NCBI GenBank assembly: GCA_043756275.1
Contig: JAYURJ010000227.1
Span: 6,939 to 70,938 of the forward strand
Length of the DNA: 64,000 nucleotides
Source of the DNA: UKL13-2 sp043756275
Lineage (GTDB): Bacteria > Pseudomonadota > Gammaproteobacteria > Burkholderiales > Usitatibacteraceae
Direction: 5' to 3'
Positions 50,760 to 57,935 of the stretch are shown one piece after another. Below the pieces are notes generated by a model. That model was not told the origin of the DNA. It saw nothing but the letters and a program-made list of their open reading frames with translations, and ran no database searches. A program made the position numbers and the translations under genes. The stretch's first letter is position 1. Every line of letters starts with the position of its first letter.

Positions 50760-51593
50760 TTACTTCGCGACGCGTTTGTCGCGCTCAATCACCGCGTAGG
50801 CGGAATGATTGTGGATCGATTCAAAATTCTCTGATTCAACCACATAGGCCTCGATTCGCTCGTCGGCGTTCAACGCTGCGGCAACATCCCTCACCAAATC
50901 CTCAACAAACTTGGGATTGTCATACGCGCGTTCGGTAACGAATTTTTCATCGGGTCGTTTGAGAATGCCATATAGCTCGGCAGAGGCCTGATCTTCTGCG
51001 ATGCGTACCACGTCTTCAATTGTTATCGGCTCTGCACTGCGCACCGAGATGCTGATATGCGAACGCTGATTATGTGCGCCGTAGGCGGATATTTCTTTTG
51101 AACACGGGCAAAGACTGGTCACGGGAACAGTTACCTTGGTGACGACCGTAGTGACACCGTTGCTGATTTCACCTGTCAACTGCACTTCAACATCGAGCAG
51201 CGACTTCACCCCGGAAACCGGTGCCGATTTTTCGATGAAATATGGGAATGCAATCTGGATGCGGCCCTCGGAGGCATCGAGCCGCTGCGCCATGCGTGTC
51301 AGCAGCGCACCAAAAGTCTGAATGGATAGCGCTGCATTATTGCTTTCGAGAATTTCCACGAACCTAGACATGTGAGTGCCTTTGACATCGTGCTGAAGTC
51401 GCACCGTCATGTCGAAGGTGGCCACGGTGTGTTTAATCTCGCCGTCCCCGCCCAACACACGGATCGGATGCCGCAATGCTTTAATCCCTACACGATCAAT
51501 CACAATTTTGCGGGCATCAGGCATGCCTTGCACATCTGCGATCTCGGCTGAAATCGGCGCGGTGATTGGTAGGAAACGATCTCGTTGATTCAT
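50760..51593 (-). CDS. folE2: GTP cyclohydrolase FolE2 (type IB)
   Basis: This 277-residue enzyme makes 7,8-dihydroneopterin triphosphate from GTP, the first step toward folate. Visible are RVGIKALRHPIRVLG, VRLQHDVKGTHMSRFVEILE, VTSLCPCSKEISAYGAHNQR with the metal-binding Cys, and QASAELYGILKRPDEKF. FolE2 can work with metals other than zinc and often substitutes for FolE when zinc is short. I saw no clear Zur box upstream. The ATG at 51593 is at the family N-terminus MNQRDRFLPI. hemW is convergent, 21 bp away. Confidence 0.93.
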   Translation of the reverse strand: MNQRDRFLPITAPISAEIADVQGMPDARKIVIDRVGIKALRHPIRVLGGDGEIKHTVATFDMTVRLQHDVKGTHMSRFVEILESNNAALSIQTFGALLTRMAQRLDASEGRIQIAFPYFIEKSAPVSGVKSLLDVEVQLTGEISNGVTTVVTKVTVPVTSLCPCSKEISAYGAHNQRSHISISVRSAEPITIEDVVRIAEDQASAELYGILKRPDEKFVTERAYDNPKFVEDLVRDVAAALNADERIEAYVVESENFESIHNHSAYAVIERDKRVAK

Positions 51594-51724
51594 AACAAAA
51601 ATTTCTCTGTTGAACGACGTTGGAGTATAGCCTTGGCGGCAATTTTGAGCAAAAAAGTGTTGCATTAGAGATGTGGGCGCGGCGGTCATTTTCAATTCAC
51701 GATGGCTTAAACGCACTACATGCC

Positions 51725-51751
51725 AATGAAAGGGGCACCCGAAGGTGCCCC
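51725..51751 (-). terminator. Intrinsic terminator after amtB with a UUCG tetraloop
   Basis: On the minus strand GGGGCACC-TTCG-GGTGCCCC forms a perfect 8-bp stem with a very stable UUCG loop, followed by TTTCATT. It lies about 30 bp past the amtB stop at 51782. Confidence 0.8.
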
Positions 51752-51781
51752 ATCTTCAAACAAAAACCAAAATATTCGTGT

Positions 51782-53317
51782 CTAGTGGTTGTACGCCGTC
51801 TCGCCGTGCGAGGTGATATCGAGACCCTCGCGTTCCTCGTCTTCCGGAACTCTGAGTCCAACCACTATTTTGACGATGAAAAGAGACACTGCAGCGACCA
51901 CGCCAGACCAGACGACGGCGATGCCGACTGCCTTGGCCTGAATCAGCAACTGCTCACCAATCGAGGTAAAGCCCGTTGTCGCTTTGACCCAGTCGGTGAC
52001 AAAGCCAGGACCACCCAGATCTGGCGACACAAAAACGCCGGTAAGCAACGCACCCAAAATGCCGCCCACCGCGTGCACGCCGAAGACATCAAGCGAATCG
52101 TCAACTTTGAGCATGCGCTTAAGCCCCGTTACACCCCACAGGCAAACTGCACCTGCCGCGATACCGATCACAAACGCGCCGGGAATGCCGACGTTGCCCG
52201 CAGCCGGGGTAATTGCCACCAGACCTGCCACCGCACCGGATGCAGCACCGAGCATGGAGGGTTTACCTTTGAGGAGCCACTCAGCGAACGTCCAGGACAA
52301 CACCGCGCAGGCAGTCGCCAGAAACGTATTCATGAACGCGAGAACCGCAGAATTGCCCGCCTCAAGTGCCGAGCCCGCATTAAAGCCGAACCAGCCAAAC
52401 CACAATAACGCCGCGCCGATCATAGTCATCGTTAAGCTATGTGGTGTCAGCGCCTCTTTGCCAAAGCCGATACGCTTGCCGAGGAAGTAAGCAGCGACCA
52501 AACCGGCGACACCCGCGTTGATGTGCACGACAGTGCCGCCTGCGAAATCAAGCGCACCCATCTGCCAGAGATACCCGGCCTTTGCGTTCAACCCATCAAC
52601 CAATTTTGGATCAGTGTACGCATCAGGGCCCATCCAGAACCACACCATGTGCGCCATTGGCAGGTATGCAAACGTGAACCACAACACCATGAATAGCAGT
52701 ACAGCGGAAAACTTCATGCGCTCGGCAACTGAACCCAGAATCAGGCAACAGGTAATGGCCGCAAACGTGCACTGGAACGCAGCAAACAGCATTTCAGGAA
52801 TGACAACACCTTTGCTGAAGGTGGCGGCCATGGCAAATTCTCCTTTGGCCAGATCGGCAATTCCCTTGAGAAAGAGTCGATCAGTGCCGCCCAAGAACGC
52901 ATTGCCCTCGGTGAATGCAAAGCTGTAGCCGTAGACGACCCAGAGCACTGAAATCAGCGAGAAGGTCACGAACACCTGCATCAACACGGACAGCATGTTC
53001 TTCGAGCGTACGAGGCCGCCGTAGAAAAGCGCCAGCGCGGGAACACTCATCAGCAGCACCAGTGCTGTGCAAACCAGCATCCACGCCACATCGCCCTTGT
53101 TCGGCACCGGTGCAGCAGGTGCTGCGGTGGCGGGAGCAGCTGCGGCGGGCACTGCAGCCGCAAGGGCCGGAGTAGCAGCTACCGGTGCGGCGGCGGATGC
53201 CGTTGCCGGTGTCGCGGCTGCCGCTGGTGCCGGTTCAGTTTTTTTGTCTTGCGCTTGCACAGCGCCGGTCAGCAGCAGGCTGCTGATGAACGCAAGTGAG
53301 ATAAATAGTCGTTTCAT
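51782..53317 (-). CDS. amtB: Ammonium transporter AmtB with signal peptide and Ala/Pro-rich N-terminal linker
   Basis: The product has 511 residues. A signal peptide (about 1-22) precedes a low-complexity linker of Ala, Pro and Thr (about 27-73) before the Amt core. The core shows the family signature DFAGGTVVHINAGVAGLVAA, with the first pore His in VVHINAG; the second is in FGVHAVGGILGALLTG. WFGWFGFNAGSAL and ALFYGGLVRSKN (periplasmic gate region) are present. It forms trimeric ammonium channels in the inner membrane, gated by GlnK from the cytosolic side. The C-terminal tail RVPEDEEREGLDITSHGETA is the GlnK-contact region. It is last in torF-glnK-amtB with a terminator after it. Confidence 0.94.
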   Translation of the reverse strand: MKRLFISLAFISSLLLTGAVQAQDKKTEPAPAAAATPATASAAAPVAATPALAAAVPAAAAPATAAPAAPVPNKGDVAWMLVCTALVLLMSVPALALFYGGLVRSKNMLSVLMQVFVTFSLISVLWVVYGYSFAFTEGNAFLGGTDRLFLKGIADLAKGEFAMAATFSKGVVIPEMLFAAFQCTFAAITCCLILGSVAERMKFSAVLLFMVLWFTFAYLPMAHMVWFWMGPDAYTDPKLVDGLNAKAGYLWQMGALDFAGGTVVHINAGVAGLVAAYFLGKRIGFGKEALTPHSLTMTMIGAALLWFGWFGFNAGSALEAGNSAVLAFMNTFLATACAVLSWTFAEWLLKGKPSMLGAASGAVAGLVAITPAAGNVGIPGAFVIGIAAGAVCLWGVTGLKRMLKVDDSLDVFGVHAVGGILGALLTGVFVSPDLGGPGFVTDWVKATTGFTSIGEQLLIQAKAVGIAVVWSGVVAAVSLFIVKIVVGLRVPEDEEREGLDITSHGETAYNH

Positions 53318-53334
53318 TTTTTTGGCTCCCTGGC

Positions 53335-53673
53335 TTAGAGTGCGTCCGCGCCGGTTTCCCCGGTGCGAATGCGAACGACCTGTTCAAGACTGAAGACAAA
53401 AATTTTGCCGTCGCCTATCTTGCCGGTGTTCGCGGATTTTTCGATTGCTTCGATGACTTGCTCGACCAGATCGTCTTTGACTGCCGCTTCAATTTTCACT
53501 TTCGGCAAAAAATCGACCACGTATTCGGCGCCGCGATAAAGCTCGGTGTGACCTTTTTGACGTCCAAAACCTTTGACTTCTGTGACCGTGATGCCTTGCA
53601 CGCCGATGGCAGACAAGGCTTCACGCACTTCGTCAAGCTTGAACGGCTTGATGATGGCGGTGACCAGTTTCAT
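53335..53673 (-). CDS. glnK: Nitrogen regulatory protein P-II (GlnK type)
   Basis: This 112-residue trimeric signal protein has Tyr51 in the T-loop (HTELYRGAEYVVDF), the site of uridylylation by GlnD. It opens MKLVTAIIKPFKLDEVREAL, has GFGRQKGHTE and ends in IRTGETGADAL. It binds ATP/ADP and 2-oxoglutarate and blocks AmtB when nitrogen is plentiful. Pairing with amtB 17 bp downstream makes it GlnK rather than GlnB. It is transcribed with torF from a sigma-54 promoter at 54581-54597, as expected for nitrogen-limited expression. Confidence 0.95.
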   Translation of the reverse strand: MKLVTAIIKPFKLDEVREALSAIGVQGITVTEVKGFGRQKGHTELYRGAEYVVDFLPKVKIEAAVKDDLVEQVIEAIEKSANTGKIGDGKIFVFSLEQVVRIRTGETGADAL

Positions 53674-53742
53674 TTGAATTGCTCCCTGTAAAAGAATGGC
53701 TATTTGCGGCCCACTCGGGCCGCAGGCGCGGCCTAAAACGGC

Positions 53743-54534
53743 TTAGAACGATTTGGAAACGAACGCGACCAGGCGTGCCCTGCCCAAGTCTTTACCGTTG
53801 ACGGTATAAAAAGCTTCTTTGGCATTGGTGTTTTTGACGTAACCACCCGCCGCCCAGCCGTCGCCCAAATCGTAGGTCGCGCCGAGTTTGTAAACGGTGT
53901 AGCTGAAGTCGCCGTTGTTCTTGACGCTCTGGCGGGCGATCTGGGCATTTGCAGTCAGCTTTGGAAAAACCTCCTGCGCCCAATTGATTTCGGCAAAACC
54001 GGAGCCTTTGCTATTGACGAAACCGAACAGATTGCTTATCGAGTGTGAGTATTTGGCGCTGAATGCACCGGAGGCGACACCAACATAAATTTCATCCGTG
54101 TTCGGCGATGGATTAAAGGCTTTACTTGAAGGATATTCATAGCGCAAGTAACCGACATCGACGGTGACATCTTTAACGATCTCGAATTTGTAGCCGCCAA
54201 AAATATCTACTTCAATGTTTGCGTTGGTCGAGAAACCACCGGCCTTGGCCGCTTCTTTTAACCATTTGATGTTGGTGACGAATGCGCCCAGATAGAATCC
54301 GTTCGAATGTGAATAATCCAGATTGAATTGGAGGGCTGGTTTTTCGGCCGTCTGCGCAATGCCGCGATATTCGTATTCCGAATACAGTGAGATTTTCGGC
54401 ACGAGCGTGTGTTCAGGTGTCTCAGGCGCGGCAGCAGCAGGGGCAGCCTGTGCGAATACTTGCGTCGCGCCAAACGACACAGACAGCAATCCAGCCAACG
54501 TTGCGGGAACCAACTGCCTAACGATTTTTTTCAT
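53743..54534 (-). CDS. TorF/Gcw_chp family outer-membrane protein of the ammonium operon
   Basis: The product has 263 residues. A signal peptide (1-29, ending VFAQA) is followed by a short Ala/Pro stretch and a beta-strand-rich barrel with alternating hydrophobic residues. It ends in Phe (FVSKSF), the usual outer-membrane barrel terminus. LVPKISLYSEYEYRGIAQTA is the Gcw_chp family start (S.Y..RGI.QT). The family is widespread in proteobacteria as a putative porin, and its linkage to glnK-amtB suggests passage of a nitrogen source across the outer membrane (inference). ATG 54534 has GAGG upstream and is first of the operon. Confidence 0.82.
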   Translation of the reverse strand: MKKIVRQLVPATLAGLLSVSFGATQVFAQAAPAAAAPETPEHTLVPKISLYSEYEYRGIAQTAEKPALQFNLDYSHSNGFYLGAFVTNIKWLKEAAKAGGFSTNANIEVDIFGGYKFEIVKDVTVDVGYLRYEYPSSKAFNPSPNTDEIYVGVASGAFSAKYSHSISNLFGFVNSKGSGFAEINWAQEVFPKLTANAQIARQSVKNNGDFSYTVYKLGATYDLGDGWAAGGYVKNTNAKEAFYTVNGKDLGRARLVAFVSKSF

Positions 54535-54580
54535 TGCAGGACCTCTGAGGTAGTGATGGAAAATTGCTTCAGGGTCTTAT

Positions 54581-54597
54581 TAGCAGGTTGCATGCCA
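54581..54597 (-). promoter_or_regulatory. Sigma-54 promoter of torF-glnK-amtB
   Basis: On the minus strand TGGCATGCAACCTGCTA matches TGGCACG-N4-TTGCW. The GG and GC doublets are exactly 10 bases apart, as sigma-54 requires. The transcript should start near 54570, giving a leader of about 37 bases before the torF ATG at 54534. Confidence 0.82.
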
Positions 54598-54657
54598 TTC
54601 TTGTGACAGGCATAACCCACTGATTTGTCGGTTGATTGCTGCGACGAAACAATGGCA

Positions 54658-54674
54658 CGCACCAAAATAATGCA
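54658..54674 (-). promoter_or_regulatory. Candidate NtrC site 1 (proximal)
   Basis: On the minus strand TGCATTATTTTGGTGCG aligns with the 17-bp NtrC consensus TGCACCAAAATGGTGCA at both half-sites (TGCA and GGTGC). Its centre is about 95 bp upstream of the predicted start site, like glnA enhancer sites. Confidence 0.7.
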
Positions 54675-54688
54675 CGGCTTTAGCGCCG

Positions 54689-54705
54689 CGCACCACCCTG
54701 ACGCA
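54689..54705 (-). promoter_or_regulatory. Candidate NtrC site 2 (distal)
   Basis: On the minus strand TGCGTCAGGGTGGTGCG has 11 of 17 matches to the NtrC consensus, with an intact TGGTGC half. Its centre is 31 bp from site 1, three helical turns, as in known paired NtrC enhancers. Confidence 0.62.
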
Positions 54706-54742
54706 CTCCATCCAGAGATGTGATGGAAGCGGCTCGGTTAGA

Positions 54743-55093
54743 ATGTGTAATCAAAACGCGATTCGCGTTACCCGCTACCCATTGCCCAACCCGCCGATCC
54801 CTGTGACTAAAGAATTTTCCGCGCAAGACGCGTCCTCCCCTGCACTAGACGTGCTCAGCAAGTTCGCGGCCAAGCTCGATTCGATGATCAAAAATTCTCC
54901 GGTCAGCGAAATGGAGAAAAACGCGCGCCAGCATTTCATCTCACAACTCGCCAAACAAGGTTTGGTGACCCGTGAAGAATATGAGACGCAGGTGGCCTTG
55001 CTTGCGCGGGCGGGCGCGAAACTGAAAGAGCTGGAAAGCAAAATCGCACTTCTGGAGCAAGTGCGGCATAACGAAGCTGATCGGCTTAAATAA
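54743..55093 (+). CDS. ubiK: Ubiquinone biosynthesis accessory factor UbiK (YqiC/BMFP family)
   Basis: This small helical protein has the membrane-fusogenic BMFP pattern: VLSKFAAKLDSMIKNSPVSE, QHFISQLAKQGLVTREEYET (LVTREE.E motif) and ARAGAKLKELESKIALLEQV, a C-terminal coiled coil. UbiK assists the UbiJ-containing Ubi complex in aerobic ubiquinone synthesis. At 116 residues from ATG 54743 it is longer than usual; a GTG at 54803 gives 96 residues and is a real alternative. It is divergent from torF and abuts yifB (stop TAA then ATG). Confidence 0.82.
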   Translation: MCNQNAIRVTRYPLPNPPIPVTKEFSAQDASSPALDVLSKFAAKLDSMIKNSPVSEMEKNARQHFISQLAKQGLVTREEYETQVALLARAGAKLKELESKIALLEQVRHNEADRLK

Positions 55094-56602
55094 ATGTCCC
55101 TCGCAGTACTTTATTCCCGCGCGCTCACCGGCATGGAAGCGCCGCTGGTCACGGTGGAAGTGCATTTAGCCAATGGCTTGCCAAATTTCACCATCGTTGG
55201 GTTGCCCGAAGCAGAGGTAAAGGAAAGCAAGGATCGTGTCCGCGCGGCGTTGCTCAATGCCCGTTTTGAATTCCCGGCGCGCCGCATCACCGTCAATCTG
55301 GCACCAGCCGATCTACCCAAGGAAAGCGGTCGTTTTGATTTGCCGATTGCCATCGGTATTTTGGTGGCCAGCGGACAGATTCCAGGCGAAAAACTAAAGC
55401 ACTACGAGTTCGCGGGTGAGCTCGCGCTGACCGGCGATCTGCGACCCATTCGCGGCGCACTCGCGATGACGTTCAAGGCGCACGGCGATGGACGCGCATT
55501 TATTTTGCCTGTGACGTCGGCCAGTGAAGCGGCACTCGTTACCGACGCAACAGTGCTCGGTGCGAAGAGCCTGCTACAAGTCTGCGCACACCTCGCCGGG
55601 GCCGACACGATTGCGCCTTACGTTCCCGTTGTTGAGTTGGGTTCAAACGCCGGACACTATCCCGACATGGCGGAAGTTAAGGGCCAAGCGCATGCCAAGC
55701 GTGCGCTGGAAATTGCCGCCGCAGGCCGACACAGTGTGTTGATGATCGGCCCGCCGGGCACGGGAAAAACCATGCTGGCCTCGCGGTTTGCCGGTATCTT
55801 GCCCGAGATGACGGACGCCGAGGCGCTTGAGGCCGCCGCCGTGCAAAGCCTCGCCAGCGGCGGCTTCAAGGTGTCGCAATGGAAGCGACGCAACTTTCGT
55901 TCACCGCACCATACCGCGAGCGGCGTGGCCTTGGTCGGTGGAGGCAGCAATCCGAAGCCGGGTGAAATCTCGCTCGCGCATCAAGGCGTTTTGTTTCTCG
56001 ATGAGTTGCCCGAATTTGATCGCAGCGTTCTTGAGGTATTGCGTGAGCCGTTGGAATCGGGGCGCATCACGATTTCCCGCGCGGCAAGGCAGGCGGATTT
56101 TCCTGCCGAGTTTCAGTTGATCGCAGCGATGAATCCCTGCCCCTGTGGCTACCTAGGCCACTACATGAATAAATGTCGCTGCACGCCCGATCAGGTGGCA
56201 CGTTATCGCAACAAGATTTCCGGCCCGCTGTTGGATCGAATTGATCTGCAGATTGAAGTACCCGCGCTGCCGCATCTGGAGCTGGTCAAGGCGGGCAATG
56301 GCGAAGCGAGCGACGTCATTCGGCGGCGCGTAAATGCAGCATATGCCGCGCAGCTTCTCCGCCAGGGCAAACCCAACGCGAAACTTTCACCCAAAGATAT
56401 CGACGTGCAATGCAAACCCAATGAAGCCAGCGAAGCGCTGCTGAAAACGGCGATTCAGCGCATGGGCTTGTCGGCGCGCGCATACCACCGCGTGCTTAAA
56501 GTGGCGCGCACCATTGCAGACTTGGCGGGGGCCGCTGAAATCGCCACGCCACACATTGCCGAAGCGATCCAGTATCGCAAGATGGATAAGGGACAGGCAT
56601 AG
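55094..56602 (+). CDS. yifB: YifB/ComM family Mg-chelatase-like AAA+ ATPase
   Basis: The product has 502 residues. The N-terminal Lon-protease-like fold (about 1-170, MSLAVLYSRALTGMEAPLVT) precedes the AAA+ domain with Walker A GPPGTGKTMLASR and Walker B VLFLDELPEFDRSVLEVL. A C-terminal helical domain has ISGPLLDRIDLQIEVP and CPCGYLGHYMNKCRCTPDQV (Cys-rich insert). In Vibrio and Haemophilus the homologue ComM is a hexameric helicase that extends branch migration in natural transformation. A role in transformation here is not shown by context. It begins right after ubiK. Confidence 0.9.
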   Translation: MSLAVLYSRALTGMEAPLVTVEVHLANGLPNFTIVGLPEAEVKESKDRVRAALLNARFEFPARRITVNLAPADLPKESGRFDLPIAIGILVASGQIPGEKLKHYEFAGELALTGDLRPIRGALAMTFKAHGDGRAFILPVTSASEAALVTDATVLGAKSLLQVCAHLAGADTIAPYVPVVELGSNAGHYPDMAEVKGQAHAKRALEIAAAGRHSVLMIGPPGTGKTMLASRFAGILPEMTDAEALEAAAVQSLASGGFKVSQWKRRNFRSPHHTASGVALVGGGSNPKPGEISLAHQGVLFLDELPEFDRSVLEVLREPLESGRITISRAARQADFPAEFQLIAAMNPCPCGYLGHYMNKCRCTPDQVARYRNKISGPLLDRIDLQIEVPALPHLELVKAGNGEASDVIRRRVNAAYAAQLLRQGKPNAKLSPKDIDVQCKPNEASEALLKTAIQRMGLSARAYHRVLKVARTIADLAGAAEIATPHIAEAIQYRKMDKGQA

Positions 56603-56621
56603 GAACGACCCTGTTTTATTA

Positions 56622-56693
56622 ATCAAACTCTAGCACTGGCGGGCTTCTCAGGTTAAAAGTACCTGAAAAACCGCACCAACGCTAGAGTTTGAT
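56622..56693. repeat. Best-preserved copy of the intergenic repeat, with perfect 13-bp ends
   Basis: The ends ATCAAACTCTAGC and GCTAGAGTTTGAT are a perfect inverted repeat. The inner arms CACTGGCGGG and CCGCACCAACG extend it imperfectly, and the core AGGTTAAAAGTACCT is itself partly palindromic. It sits between the yifB stop and the MFS start, 7 bp before the MFS ATG, so it is within the leader of that gene. Confidence 0.82.
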
Positions 56694-56700
56694 AAAAAAT

Positions 56701-57933
56701 ATGAAAACCGATCACGCCCATCATCAAACGCCGCGCTGGCTGCTTGCGCTATTGCTGGCAGCCCTAGCCACGATCGGCCCTTTTGCCGTGGATACTTACA
56801 TGCCCGCATTCGGCGGTATGGCGCAGGATCTGCACGCCACCACCTTGGAAATGCAGCAGACACTATCGGTGTATCTGGGCGCCTTCGCGTTCATGTTTTT
56901 ATTTCACGGCGCACTTTCGGATAGCTATGGCAGAAAGCCCGTCATCCTCTGGGGCCTGACAATTTTTGCCATCGCCTCGGTGGGCTGTGCGCTGTCGCAA
57001 AATATCGGGCAATTAATTTTGTTCCGCGCGTTGCAGGGGGCCTCCGTTGGCGCTGGCATGGTGGTCGGCCGCGCGATGATCCGCGATCTGTTCGATGACA
57101 CCGAGGCGCAGAAGTTGATGTCGATGGTGACGCTGTGGTTCGGTTTGGCACCCGCTGTGGCACCGATTGTGGGCGGGCATTTGTACATCTGGTTTGGCTG
57201 GCAGTCGATTTTCTGGTTTATGGCGATCTTCACGCTGATCCTGATCGTGATGAGCCACTACGGATTTCACGAGACCTTGCCCGAAGAAAAACGGCAATCA
57301 TTCCGACCGCGACCGCTGTTGCTGGGCTATCGCGAAGTCGGCGCGTCGCCAAAATTTTTATTGCTCTCGCTCGCGGTGGGCCTAAACTTCAACGGCTTCT
57401 TTCTCTACATTCTTTCCGCACCGGTTTTTTTACCCGAACACCTGAAGCTCGGTCCGCAGGAGTATGCGTGGTTATTTCTGCCCGGTATCGCCGGCATCAT
57501 GACAGGCGCGTTTCTGTCCGGTCGCGCGGCGGGCCGCCTGAAACCCGCGCAAACGGTCGCGCGGGCTTACGTGTTTATGTGCGCCGCTGCCTTGGTGAAT
57601 CTTGTCTACAGCTTGTTGTTGCCTCCCGTACTGCCGTGGGCAATCGTGCCGATCTTTTTTTATGCGCTCGGTAGCGCAATGGCGATGCCGACCATTTCTT
57701 TGCGGGTGCTGGATTTGTTTCCTACCCGACGTGGCATGGCGGCCTCGTTGATGGGTTTTGTCTCGGGGATTATCAACACCGTCGTGGCGGGCGTTGTGTC
57801 GCCCGCAGTGTCGCATTCGCCTAAATGGCTGGCGGCGGCGATGGCCGTAATTCTCGCGTGTGGACTGCTCTGCTGGATGGGCTATTTGCGCCTGTTACAA
57901 CCATCTTCTTCACCGCGCAGCACGATGCCCTGA
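56701..57933 (+). CDS. MFS drug-resistance transporter, Bcr/CflA type
   Basis: The product has 410 residues and twelve hydrophobic helices. The Bcr/CflA signature is present: FAVDTYMPAFGGMAQDL in helix 1, then SDSYGRKPVILWGL (the MFS loop 2-3 motif) and LQGASVGAGMVVGRAMIRDL. Proton-coupled efflux of drugs or dipeptides is known for the family; the substrate here is open. ATG 56701 gives a normal N-terminus and lies just after a palindromic repeat; an in-frame ATG at 56689 would fall inside that element. The gene ends 2 bp from the convergent MFS gene. Confidence 0.88.
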   Translation: MKTDHAHHQTPRWLLALLLAALATIGPFAVDTYMPAFGGMAQDLHATTLEMQQTLSVYLGAFAFMFLFHGALSDSYGRKPVILWGLTIFAIASVGCALSQNIGQLILFRALQGASVGAGMVVGRAMIRDLFDDTEAQKLMSMVTLWFGLAPAVAPIVGGHLYIWFGWQSIFWFMAIFTLILIVMSHYGFHETLPEEKRQSFRPRPLLLGYREVGASPKFLLLSLAVGLNFNGFFLYILSAPVFLPEHLKLGPQEYAWLFLPGIAGIMTGAFLSGRAAGRLKPAQTVARAYVFMCAAALVNLVYSLLLPPVLPWAIVPIFFYALGSAMAMPTISLRVLDLFPTRRGMAASLMGFVSGIINTVVAGVVSPAVSHSPKWLAAAMAVILACGLLCWMGYLRLLQPSSSPRSTMP

Positions 57934-57935
57934 AA

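Noticed and set aside
54654..54675. Plus-strand sigma-54-like TGGCAC near ubiK
   Set aside because: The GG to GC spacing is 16 rather than 10 bases, so it cannot be a sigma-54 promoter in that direction; the sequence partly overlaps the NtrC site instead.
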